A stretch of 64,000 nt of DNA from Kribbella pratensis (GTDB lineage: Bacteria > Actinomycetota > Actinomycetes > Propionibacteriales > Kribbellaceae), in contig NZ_SODP01000002.1 of the NCBI RefSeq assembly GCF_004365355.1, forward strand, positions 615,838 through 679,837, read 5' to 3'. Position 1 is the stretch's first letter; every line of letters starts with the position of its first letter. The position numbers and the translations under genes were made by a program. The notes beneath the pieces were generated by a model, which did no database searches, was not told the DNA's origin, and saw only the letters and a list, made by a program, of their open reading frames with translations. Positions 33,799-40,949 of the stretch are shown here, one piece after another.

Positions 33799-34794
33799 CA
33801 CGCGGCGGATGGCCGGATCCGTCGGGAAGACCGCGACGCCCGTCGGCACACTCGGCCGGATGGCGTCGGCGGCGCGGCGGTTCTCGTAGTACAGGTTGGC
33901 GGACGTCGCGCTGCTGTTGGTGAACCAGTAGATCGACACATCCGTGAGCAGGTGATCCAGGTCGACTGCCTTCTCCGGCAGCGCGCGCTCCGGATCGGTC
34001 CACTCCCAGAACTTCTCCAGGATCCACGCCAGCTGCCCGACCGGCGAATCGCTCAACCCGTACGAGACGGTCTGTGGCCGCGTCCCCTGCAGGTCGGCGT
34101 ACCCGGTCCCGACCGCACGCAACCGCTCAGCCGCGGCCAACCGCTCTCGCTCGACTTCGGTCCGGACATCACCTGGCTCGACCTCCGGGAACGCCAGGCC
34201 GCCGTTGATATGTACGCCGACCACGTGCTCCGGATCGAGTTGTCCGAGGAGCGGCGAGACGACCGATCCCGTGTCGCCACCTTGCGCGCCGTACCGCTCG
34301 AAGCCGAGCCGACTCATCAACTCCGCCCAGGCACGCGCGATCCGCCCGTGGTTCCAACCGTCCTGCAACGGGAGCGAGAAGCCGTGCCCCGGCACGGACG
34401 GCGCGACGACATGAAACGCGTCCCGCGGATTCCCGCCGTACGCCGACGGATCGGTCAGCGGCCCGAGCACTTCGAGGAACTCCGCCACCGATCCCGGCCA
34501 GCCATGGGTCAGCACCAGCGGCAACGCATCCAGCTCCGGTGATCGCACGTGCAGGAAATGGATCGTCTGCCCGTCGATCTCGGTCGTGTACTGCGGATAC
34601 TCGTTCAGCCGCGCTTCCCAGACCCGCCAGTCGTACGCCGCCCATCGCTCCGCGACCCGTTGCAGGTAATCGACCGGGACGCCGCGCTCCCACCCTTGTC
34701 CAGGTAGTTGCCGAGGCCAACGAGTTTGCCGGAGCCGCTCCCGCAGCGCGACGACCTCCGCGTCCGGTACCGCGATCCGGAACTCAGAGATCAT
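33676..34794 (-). CDS. Epoxide hydrolase family protein
   Basis: A 372-residue alpha/beta hydrolase of the microsomal-type epoxide hydrolase family. The N-terminal EHN domain fills about residues 1-110 (RLRQTRWPRQLPGQGWERGV). The oxyanion motif LTHGWPGS is near 95, the nucleophile Asp is in AQGGDTGS (about 170), and the base His is in RGGHFAALEAP near the end. It opens epoxides to diols. The ATG (MISEFRIAVP) overlaps the end of the upstream VOC gene by 11 bases, so they form an operon. The juglone-hydrolase-like subgroup is possible. Confidence 0.93.
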   Translation of the reverse strand: MISEFRIAVPDAEVVALRERLRQTRWPRQLPGQGWERGVPVDYLQRVAERWAAYDWRVWEARLNEYPQYTTEIDGQTIHFLHVRSPELDALPLVLTHGWPGSVAEFLEVLGPLTDPSAYGGNPRDAFHVVAPSVPGHGFSLPLQDGWNHGRIARAWAELMSRLGFERYGAQGGDTGSVVSPLLGQLDPEHVVGVHINGGLAFPEVEPGDVRTEVERERLAAAERLRAVGTGYADLQGTRPQTVSYGLSDSPVGQLAWILEKFWEWTDPERALPEKAVDLDHLLTDVSIYWFTNSSATSANLYYENRRAADAIRPSVPTGVAVFPTDPAIRRVLDRRHHIVHWSEFSRGGHFAALEAPDLLVDDIRAFFRLVR

Positions 34795-35128
34795 GCGCCT
34801 GCGGATGCAACGGCTCGTACAATCCGACCCGGCCACCACCGGGCAGCCGGAACGACGTCAGCACACCCCAGCGCATCCGCTCGACCGGCTCGAACTCCAC
34901 CCCGCGGCCGGTCAGGTCGGCCGTCGTCTGCTCGAGGTCGTCGCACATCAACAGCAGCTCGTGCGACGCGGCCTCCGCCGGATGCACCGCCACCTCGGCG
35001 GGCGGCAGCTTGAAGATCAGCCAGCCGGATCCCGCGTCCACCGACGGATACTCCAGCACGTCGGCGAAGAACGCCCGATCCGCCTCGGCGTCAGTGCTGT
35101 AGATGATCACATGCGCTCCGTTGATCAT
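34784..35128 (-). CDS. VOC (glyoxalase/fosfomycin-resistance fold) protein
   Basis: A 114-residue single-unit VOC protein. Possible metal ligands are His6 in NGAHVIIYS, His in ASHELLLM (about 55) and Glu in LYEPLHP near the C-terminus. Members include glyoxalases, thiol-transferring FosA-type enzymes and dioxygenases; short proteins like this one dimerise to form the site. Translationally linked to the epoxide hydrolase that follows and close to a thiol-synthesis operon, which makes electrophile detoxification a reasonable guess. Confidence 0.85.
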   Translation of the reverse strand: MINGAHVIIYSTDAEADRAFFADVLEYPSVDAGSGWLIFKLPPAEVAVHPAEAASHELLLMCDDLEQTTADLTGRGVEFEPVERMRWGVLTSFRLPGGGRVGLYEPLHPQAHDL

Positions 35129-35193
35129 CTACAGCACTTTAGCCGCCTATGCCCGGTTTCCCGGGCCGTCGCCGGCTAGCGGCTTTTTGCGCG

Positions 35194-35236
35194 GATGGCG
35201 GGTTGTTACGCGTCATTGGCGAAACAACCCGCCATC
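35194..35236 (-). terminator. Long hairpin downstream of the dienelactone hydrolase-like gene
   Basis: A perfect 14-bp stem (GATGGCGGGTTGTT / AACAACCCGCCATC) with a 15-base loop begins 5 bases past that gene's stop on the minus strand. It lacks a U-tract, so termination is inferred from position. Confidence 0.6.
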
Positions 35237-35240
35237 GGCA

Positions 35241-35810
35241 CTAGCCCAGGAAGTCGAGGGTGCGCTGCATCAGGAGCTTGGCCGCGGGCTCGTCGTAGCC
35301 GGGGAGCGACGAGTCTGCGAAGAGGTGCTCCTTGCCGGGGTACAGGAACAGCTCCACGGAGCTGTTGGCGGCGACCAGGGCGCGCGCGGCGTCGATGTCG
35401 CCGCCTTCCTCGGCGAAGAACGGGTCCTCCTCCATCGCGTGCACCTGCGCCGGCAGGCCCTCCGGCCAGGCGCCGAACTCCTCCGCCGGCAGGCACGAGT
35501 AGTAGAACAACGCCCCGACCGCCCCCGGCCGGGTCTGCGCCAGCTGCTGGGCAGGCACGACGCCGAGCGAGAAGCCGGCGTACACGACATTCGCCGGCAG
35601 CTTCTGCGCCGCCTCGACACCGCGCTCGGCGATCGTCCCGAAGCCCGTCGCACGCGCGTACTCCATGCCCTCTTCGATGGTCGCGTACGTGTTGCCCTCG
35701 TACAGGTCGGGCGTGTGGACGGTGTGACCCGCCTGCCGAAGCTCCTCCGCGAACGCCTTCACCCCATCGGTCAGGCCCTGCGAGTGGTGGTACAGAACGA
35801 TCTCAGCCAT
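35241..35810 (-). CDS. Dienelactone hydrolase-like alpha/beta hydrolase
   Basis: A 189-residue small alpha/beta hydrolase. The nucleophile elbow is GFSLG (Ser in place of the Cys of classical dienelactone hydrolase, about residue 83), and the catalytic His is in GKEHLFAD (about 160). Loss of the Cys suggests an esterase or a different lactonase specificity. The ATG (MAEIVLYHHSQG) follows GGAGCC. It is divergent from an ArsR-type gene with 58 bases between, including a dyad overlapping the latter's start, so that regulator probably controls it. Confidence 0.88.
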   Translation of the reverse strand: MAEIVLYHHSQGLTDGVKAFAEELRQAGHTVHTPDLYEGNTYATIEEGMEYARATGFGTIAERGVEAAQKLPANVVYAGFSLGVVPAQQLAQTRPGAVGALFYYSCLPAEEFGAWPEGLPAQVHAMEEDPFFAEEGGDIDAARALVAANSSVELFLYPGKEHLFADSSLPGYDEPAAKLLMQRTLDFLG

Positions 35811-35853
35811 TGTCGGCTCCAATGATCCAGATATCTCGAACAAACCGCGATGT

Positions 35854-35869
35854 TAGTCTATTCAGACTA
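35854..35869. promoter_or_regulatory. Dyad overlapping the start of the ArsR-type gene
   Basis: TAGTCT (35854-35859), spacer ATTC, AGACTA (35864-35869). The right arm ends on the A of the ATG. The left arm also fits a TANNNT -10 element, so a bound repressor would block both promoter and start codon. Confidence 0.5.
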
Positions 35870-36450
35870 TGCCGATCAACAGTTCGGTCCCCGATTACGA
35901 GCTCGCGGACACCGTCGAGCTGACCACCGCGGAGCAGGTGCGGGCGATCAGCGACCCGTTGCGGACGACGATTCTCGGGCTGCTGCACGAGCGGGCCGCG
36001 ACGGTGACCGAGCTGGCCACCGCGGTCGGCCGGCCGAAGAGCACGGTCGCGCACCACGTGAAGGTGCTGACCGACGCGGGCATCCTGCGGGTGGTCCGGA
36101 CCCGGCGGGTGCGGGCGATCGAGGAGCGGTTCTACGGCCGCGCGGCGCGGATGTTCTACGTCGGACTCGGCCGGCAGGGGCCGGACGGGATGCTGCCCCA
36201 TGATTTCAACGACTTCGAGGTCGCGGCCGAGGAGTCCAAACCGGCGTACGACGCGGGCGAGATGCGCTCGTTCATCCGGCATGCCCGGATCCCGGAGGAG
36301 CGCGCGGCGGAGTTCTGGCAGCAGGTGGATCGGCTGATCCACAGCTTCGACCAGCTCCCCCGGTCCGGCGACACGACGTACGGCTTCACCGTCGGTCTCT
36401 ACCCGATCGTCGACTACCCGACCTTGCCTCCGACCGACGACGAGGCCTGA
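35869..36450 (+). CDS. ArsR-type winged-helix regulator
   Basis: A 193-residue protein. The winged HTH is at about residues 20-90 (RAISDPLRTTILGLLHERAATVTELA, then GRPKSTVAHHVKVLTDAGIL). No metal-binding CxC is seen in the recognition helix, so it is not a metal sensor of the classic type. The C-terminal 100 residues form an extra domain typical of ArsR-like regulators of the 'helix-turn-helix domain' group and may bind a ligand. The ATG lies inside the dyad above. Its 3' end overlaps the convergent MarR gene by 37 bases. Confidence 0.88.
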   Translation: MPINSSVPDYELADTVELTTAEQVRAISDPLRTTILGLLHERAATVTELATAVGRPKSTVAHHVKVLTDAGILRVVRTRRVRAIEERFYGRAARMFYVGLGRQGPDGMLPHDFNDFEVAAEESKPAYDAGEMRSFIRHARIPEERAAEFWQQVDRLIHSFDQLPRSGDTTYGFTVGLYPIVDYPTLPPTDDEA

Positions 36451-36917
36451 GACTCCTCGGCGGCGAACCGGTCGAGTACGTCGACCAGGCGGGCCAGCAC
36501 GTCCCGGGCGATCTCGTACTCCTGCTCACCGAACTCCTCGGCGAAGCGACGCTCGAGCTGACCCAGGTACCGGAAGCCGTCACCGGCCACGGCCAGACCG
36601 TGCTCGGAGTACCTGACGATCTTGGCCCGGCCGTCGGCGGGGTCGGACTGCATCTCCAGCAAGTCGAGCCCGACCATCTCGCGGATGATCTCGCCCATCG
36701 ACTGCCGCGTGATCCCGGCGCGCACCGCCATATCGGCGGCCCGGGCGCCCTCGGCGTGCAACGTGCCGAAGACGGAGTTGTGCGCCATCTTCACCTCGGC
36801 ATGCCCGTCGGCGTGGGCACGGCGGACCATGTCGGTCTGCATCGCCCGGTTGGCCCGGTCGACCAGAGCGATCAACGGCTTGCGATCGAGATGTGGTTCG
36901 CCATAACCCCTTGACAT
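36414..36917 (-). CDS. MarR-family regulator of the thiol operon
   Basis: A 167-residue MarR protein: helix 1 (LIALVDRANRAMQTDMV), winged HTH in about 45-110 (ARAADMAVRAGITRQSMGEII, wing SDPADGRAKIVRYSE), and C-terminal dimer helices. No cysteine is visible, so oxidation sensing of OhrR type is unlikely; ligand sensing is more probable. GGAAGG lies ahead of the ATG. Divergent from the GCS2/GshB/MAPEG operon with 59 bases between, holding two inverted copies of GTAAGGATWCCT, one of them inside the operon promoter. It is expected to repress both directions. Confidence 0.9.
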   Translation of the reverse strand: MSRGYGEPHLDRKPLIALVDRANRAMQTDMVRRAHADGHAEVKMAHNSVFGTLHAEGARAADMAVRAGITRQSMGEIIREMVGLDLLEMQSDPADGRAKIVRYSEHGLAVAGDGFRYLGQLERRFAEEFGEQEYEIARDVLARLVDVLDRFAAEESQASSSVGGKVG

Positions 36918-36940
36918 GTCGTAAGGATACCTTCCAATAT
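36911..36940 (+). promoter_or_regulatory. Promoter candidate of the thiol operon
   Basis: TTGACA (36911-36916) with an 18-base spacer to CAATAT (36935-36940). The start would be near 36947, leaving about 30 bases before the GCS2 ATG. The -35 element overlaps the marR start codon. Confidence 0.5.
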
Positions 36941-36958
36941 TTCGACAGGAATCCTTAC
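36921..36958. promoter_or_regulatory. Paired MarR operator candidates
   Basis: GTAAGGATACCT at 36921-36932 and, on the opposite strand, GTAAGGATTCCT at 36958-36947: eleven of twelve bases agree. Each is itself nearly palindromic around AAGG-N3-CCTT. The first fills the spacer of the operon promoter and the second overlaps the likely transcription start. Confidence 0.65.
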
Positions 36959-36976
36959 AGTATCAGGGAGGGCCCG

Positions 36977-37882
36977 ATGGATGCCATGGAGCTTCACCCA
37001 GTGGTTGCGGGCCTATTCGCGCGGGGGCGCCGGCGGACGGTCCGGGTCGCGGTCGAGCAGGAGTACGTGGTCGCCGACGTGGACGGCGGCGTGGTCCCGA
37101 TCGAGCGGGTACGCCGGGCCGCGGCCGGCGCGGTCGCGGCGCCGTACATCAGCTTCGAACCGGGCGGCCAACTCGAACTGAGCCTGCCGCCGTCGCTCGA
37201 TCCGGTCGGGGATCTCGGTGCGCTGACGGCGGACCTGCGGAATCGGTTGAGCCGCGACGGCATCACGTTGCTGACGATCCCGGTGGATCCGCGCACCGAT
37301 GTGCCGCTGCAGCTGACCTCTTCGCGGTACGTCGCGATGCAGCGGCACTTCGACACGATCGGGCCGGCGGGGCGGCGGATGATGCGGCGGACCGCGTCGA
37401 CGCAGATCTGCCTGGATTGGTGGCCGGGCGCGGCGGGGATCGAGCAGTGGCGGGTACTGAATCTCGCCGCGCCGTTCCTGGCGACGGCGTTTGCACGCGA
37501 TGGCGAGCGGTTGAGCACGTGGCTGGACGTCGATCCGACGCGCACCGGCTTCGACGACCTTGTACTTCGTGGCGATCCGGTCAGCTCCTACACCGCCTTC
37601 GCGGCCGGGGCGACGAGGTTCTTGGATGGAGCGGCGGCGCACCTGAGCACGCTGTTTCCGCCGGTGCGTCCACGCGGCAGGTACCTGGAGGTCCGGCTCC
37701 TCGACGCCCAGGACTCGGTAGGCGTTGAGCGCGCGATCGCCGTACTCGCCGGTTTGATGTACGACGACGCGCACCGGCGAAGCGTCCTTCGCGCTCTGGA
37801 ACCCGAGCGGACACGCCTGGCCGAACACTGGAGGGCCGCGGCGAGCGGCCTGGCTGCTGCGCGGCAGGAGGTGGCGGCATGA
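36977..37882 (+). CDS. GCS2-type glutamate-cysteine ligase homologue
   Basis: A 301-residue member of the GCS2 family (EgtA, plant-like and actinobacterial gamma-glutamyl ligases). Family residues are clear: VRVAVEQEYVV (metal-binding Glu pair, about 26), ISFEPGGQLELSLPPS (about 60), MMRRTASTQICLDW (about 137) and YLEVRLLDAQ (about 242). It should join glutamate to cysteine using ATP. It is much shorter than EgtA (usually over 400 residues). GGGAGGG precedes the ATG. First gene of a coupled operon with a GshB homologue, which distinguishes it from ergothioneine synthesis, where egtB-E would be expected. Confidence 0.85.
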   Translation: MDAMELHPVVAGLFARGRRRTVRVAVEQEYVVADVDGGVVPIERVRRAAAGAVAAPYISFEPGGQLELSLPPSLDPVGDLGALTADLRNRLSRDGITLLTIPVDPRTDVPLQLTSSRYVAMQRHFDTIGPAGRRMMRRTASTQICLDWWPGAAGIEQWRVLNLAAPFLATAFARDGERLSTWLDVDPTRTGFDDLVLRGDPVSSYTAFAAGATRFLDGAAAHLSTLFPPVRPRGRYLEVRLLDAQDSVGVERAIAVLAGLMYDDAHRRSVLRALEPERTRLAEHWRAAASGLAAARQEVAA

Positions 37883-38841
37883 GTGGCGTGCTATTCATCA
37901 CGGATCCGCTGGTCGGGCTGGTCGGAGATATCGACGCGAGCGTTGGCTTGATGAGCGCGACGCAGGAGCTGGGGTCCGACGTCTGGTGTTGCGGGCCGGA
38001 GGAGCTCGCGGTTGTCGACGGGCGGGTGCGGGCTCGTGCCCGACGGATCCGGCTGCGGCCGCGGCATGCGGTCGGTGGTGACCACCGGTGGATCGTCGAT
38101 GCGACCTGGTGGGACGAGCTCGAGACCGCCGTTGTCGACGTTGCGTCGCTCGACCTCGTGCATCTGCGGATCGATCCGCCGGTCGATGCGCGGTACCTGC
38201 ACACGACGTACCTGCTGGATCTGGTGGAGCGGGCCGGCACGCGGGTGATCAACCGGCCGGAAGGCATCCGGGCGATGCACGAGAAGCTGATCGCGCTGCA
38301 TTTCCCCGAGCTCTGTCCGGCCACTTATGTCGGTGCGGATCCCTCGGAGCTGCGATCGTTCGTCGCCCGCGTCGGAACGGCGGTGGTCAAGCCGGTCGAC
38401 GGGTTCGCGGGACTCGACGTCTGGCTCGTGCACGACGACCAGGGCGCGGTCGCACTCCTGGAGTCCGCCAGCCACGGCGGCCGGCGGCAGGTTATCGCCC
38501 AGCAGTACCTGCCGGCTGTTGCGCATGGCAACAAACGGTTGTTCCTGCTCGACGGCGACATCGTCGGCGCAGTACTTCGCCGGCCGGCCGTCGACGACTT
38601 CCGGATCGGGCCACCGATCGCACCGGCCGAACTCGACGAGGACGACCACGCGATCGTCGCCGCTCTCGGACCCGTCCTGCGCAAGCACGGTCTCGCCATC
38701 GCCGGTCTCGATGTGATCGGCGGCCGGCTGATCGAGGTCAACGTCACCTGCCCGGGCGGCATGCACAAGACCGACGCCCTGCTCGGCACCCAACTCAGTC
38801 ACACCATTGTGAGCCGTTTGTTCGAAGGAGTACTCGTATGA
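37879..38841 (+). CDS. gshB: GshB-type ATP-grasp ligase (glutathione synthetase homologue)
   Basis: A 320-residue protein that follows prokaryotic glutathione synthetase along its length: LRIDPPVDARYLHTTYLLD (about 93), VINRPEGIRAMHEKL (about 122), VVKPVDGFAGLD (about 172), QQYLPAVAHGNKRLFLLDG (about 213) and GLDVIGGRLIEVNVTCPGG (about 275). The enzyme adds an amino acid (glycine in GSH) to gamma-glutamylcysteine. From memory of E. coli GshB, the mobile Gly-rich loop after the CLAR motif is largely missing here (RRPAVDDFRIGPP instead), so specificity may differ. Start overlaps the GCS2 stop in ATGA. Confidence 0.85.
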   Translation: MSGVLFITDPLVGLVGDIDASVGLMSATQELGSDVWCCGPEELAVVDGRVRARARRIRLRPRHAVGGDHRWIVDATWWDELETAVVDVASLDLVHLRIDPPVDARYLHTTYLLDLVERAGTRVINRPEGIRAMHEKLIALHFPELCPATYVGADPSELRSFVARVGTAVVKPVDGFAGLDVWLVHDDQGAVALLESASHGGRRQVIAQQYLPAVAHGNKRLFLLDGDIVGAVLRRPAVDDFRIGPPIAPAELDEDDHAIVAALGPVLRKHGLAIAGLDVIGGRLIEVNVTCPGGMHKTDALLGTQLSHTIVSRLFEGVLV

Positions 38842-39236
38842 ATCTCGACACCGTCACCATTGTCTGCATCGCCCTGCTGGGCATCCTGCTGTTCCTGCTC
38901 GGCGCCAACGTCACTCGCAACCGAGCTTTGCGCGGAGGCGGCAATCAGATGCCGACCGATCCGTCCGACAAGCTGCTGATCGCGGTCCGCGCGCACGGCA
39001 ACGCGGCCGAGTACATCCCGACGATGATCGTGCTGCTGCTGGTCTGCTCGGTCCTGTCCGACAGCTGGGTGGTCGACGTCCTCGCGATCGCGGCCGTGTT
39101 CGTCCGGACCGTGCACGCGGCCGGCATGCTGACGTCTCGTTCTCTGGCCACCCACGGCCCGCTCCGCGATGTCGGTGCCATGGGCACCTATCTCGTCGGG
39201 GTCGCGCTGGGCGTCACCGCGCTGGTGACGATCTGA
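38838..39236 (+). CDS. MAPEG family membrane protein
   Basis: A 132-residue protein with four predicted transmembrane helices. The diagnostic MAPEG motif RAHGNAAEYIP (R-x-H-x-N-x-x-E) is near residue 52, then VVDVLAIAAVFVRTVHAAGML. Family members include microsomal glutathione transferases and leukotriene C4 synthase, which use glutathione at the membrane. Its ATG overlaps the gshB stop in ATGA, so all three operon genes are translationally coupled. This links making a gamma-Glu-Cys-type thiol with using it. The last 23 bases overlap the convergent AraC gene. Confidence 0.9.
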   Translation: MNLDTVTIVCIALLGILLFLLGANVTRNRALRGGGNQMPTDPSDKLLIAVRAHGNAAEYIPTMIVLLLVCSVLSDSWVVDVLAIAAVFVRTVHAAGMLTSRSLATHGPLRDVGAMGTYLVGVALGVTALVTI

Positions 39237-40050
39237 ACGCCGTCGGGGTGGTCCCGGTGAGCTGACGGAACACCCGGGCGAAGTGCTGGCTGGAACTGAA
39301 TCCGAGGCTGACGGCCAGCGCGGTGATGGTGATGTCGCTGGTCTCGAGGAGTTGCCGGGCGCGCTCGATCCGGCGTTCGTTGAGGTACCGGTGCGGCGGC
39401 TGGCCGAGTTCGGCGGTGAACAGCTCGGCCAGGTATGCCGGTGCGAGCCCGGTTCGGTCACCCAACTCCCGCAGGGTCCACCGCTCGTGAAACTCCTGGT
39501 CCAGCAGGCGTTTCACGGCCCGCACCGCCGGATGCATCGCAAGCTGCGGTACAGCAGCCGGGGCCAAGCACCGGGATACCGCCAACATCAGGTGGTCGAC
39601 CGCGAGCGTCAACCCCGTGTCGGCGTACTCGTAGCGGGTGGTGACCTCGCGGACCAGTTGCGCGAAGGCGTGCGCGAGCTCACCCGCTTCACGATGTACG
39701 ACGGTCTTCGGCCAGGGCAGCGCGAGCGCGGGCCGGCGTCGTACGACGAGTTCGCGGTCGATCGCGGCGAAGTAGAAATGGTGGTTGCCGGAACGGCCGG
39801 CCAGGTGATGAGTGACACCGGGAGGTACGGCGAAGAGATGGCCCGGGTGGAGGACGTAGCTCTCGCCTCCGGCGGCCCAGTGCGTGCTGCCGTGTTGCTG
39901 CAGGTAGATCTCCCAAACCGGATGCTGGTGCGGCTCGATCAGGAACTCCTCGGGCACCCACTGCTCGCCGGCATGCAGCAGACCGCTCTCCCCCGCGAAT
40001 CCCTCGGCGTGGAATCCGGCACGGAGCCCGCTGGGTCGATGCAACGACAC
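39214..40050 (-). CDS. AraC-family regulator with N-terminal cupin
   Basis: A 278-residue AraC-type regulator. Residues about 30-140 are a cupin-like sensor (EEFLIEPHQHPVWEIYLQ, HPGHLFAVPPGVTHHLAG); the two HTH units fill about 175-275 (WTLRELGDRTGLAPAYLAELF and DITITALAVSLGFSSSQHFARVF). The GTG at 40050 is the first reasonable start. Divergent from a phytanoyl-CoA dioxygenase-like gene (71 bases apart), the likely target. No special base composition. Confidence 0.9.
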   Translation of the reverse strand: MSLHRPSGLRAGFHAEGFAGESGLLHAGEQWVPEEFLIEPHQHPVWEIYLQQHGSTHWAAGGESYVLHPGHLFAVPPGVTHHLAGRSGNHHFYFAAIDRELVVRRRPALALPWPKTVVHREAGELAHAFAQLVREVTTRYEYADTGLTLAVDHLMLAVSRCLAPAAVPQLAMHPAVRAVKRLLDQEFHERWTLRELGDRTGLAPAYLAELFTAELGQPPHRYLNERRIERARQLLETSDITITALAVSLGFSSSQHFARVFRQLTGTTPTAFRSSPAR

Positions 40051-40121
40051 CTGAAGATTGTGTCCAGTTGCCTGAACATCGGCAACGCCGTACCGGTCTC
40101 TCGATTCCTAGGTTGGTCCGC

Positions 40122-40940
40122 ATGGAGCTACCTGGAGCAGAAGACATCGCCTTCTACCGCGAGCACGGTTACTGGATCTCGCCGGTCATCGTGCCGTCCG
40201 ACGTACTCGATGCGGCCGAGCGCGGGATGGAGCGGTTCTACGCCGGCGACCACGACCACACGCTGCCCGATCTGCCCGCGACGCGAGGGTGGCAGGCGGC
40301 GGACGGCGACGTACTGCGGAAGAACGACTACTCGTCCTTGCGGGTCGACGAGTTGGCCGCGTTGGTACGGCACCCGGCGATCGGTGCGACGGCGGCCGCG
40401 TTGTCCGGCGCGGACGGGATCCGGTTGTGGCACGACCAGTTGTTGTTCAAGCCGCCCGGTGGCTCGGCAAAGGTCGGGTGGCACACCGATCGGCAGTACT
40501 GGCAGTCGTGTACGTCGGACGACATGCTCACCGCCTGGGTCGGGTTCCACGACGTGGATGAGGTGAACGGGGCGGTCGGGTTCCTGCCCGGCAGCCATCG
40601 GTGGTCCGTGACCGGGCTGGACTTCTTCTCGCAGGACAATGCCGGGCTGGAGGCGTCGATCGCGGCGCAGGGGTTCGACCCGACGCCCGTCGTACCGCGG
40701 ATGAAGCGCGGACAGGTCAGCTTCCATCACTGCCGGACTGTGCACGGGAGCTCGGCGAACCTGAGTACGGCGCCGCGCCGATCGATCGCGATTCATCTGC
40801 AGCCGGCGAACAACCGATGGCGTCCCGGCTCGGCTCATCCCAACGACACCCTCGTCCGGCAGAACCCCGACCCGGATTACACGGACCCGGCGATCCAGCC
40901 GACGCTCTGGCCACTTGATAACCGGACCACGGTCCGTTAG
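40122..40940 (+). CDS. Phytanoyl-CoA dioxygenase (PhyH) family oxygenase
   Basis: A 272-residue Fe(II)/2-oxoglutarate-type oxygenase. The metal facial triad is seen as WHTDRQ (His and Asp, about 122-124) and HCRTVHGSSAN (distal His, about 207); a following Arg in APRRSIAIHL can bind 2-oxoglutarate. FNGAVGFLPGSHRW-like segments (EVNGAVGFLPGSHRW at about 147) are typical of PhyH and ectoine-hydroxylase relatives. The ATG (MELPGAEDIAFY) is chosen over an upstream in-frame start inside the promoter region. Substrate unknown; ectA-C are absent nearby, so ectoine is unlikely. Confidence 0.9.
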   Translation: MELPGAEDIAFYREHGYWISPVIVPSDVLDAAERGMERFYAGDHDHTLPDLPATRGWQAADGDVLRKNDYSSLRVDELAALVRHPAIGATAAALSGADGIRLWHDQLLFKPPGGSAKVGWHTDRQYWQSCTSDDMLTAWVGFHDVDEVNGAVGFLPGSHRWSVTGLDFFSQDNAGLEASIAAQGFDPTPVVPRMKRGQVSFHHCRTVHGSSANLSTAPRRSIAIHLQPANNRWRPGSAHPNDTLVRQNPDPDYTDPAIQPTLWPLDNRTTVR

Positions 40941-40949
40941 CTTCGTGGC

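Noticed and set aside
36977..37882. The GCS2 gene as EgtA of ergothioneine biosynthesis
   Set aside because: No egtB, egtC, egtD or egtE gene is nearby; the coupled partners are GshB-type and MAPEG proteins, and the protein is about 100 residues shorter than usual EgtA.
40122..40940. Ectoine hydroxylase
   Set aside because: PhyH motifs are shared by many oxygenases, and no ectoine synthesis genes are close by.
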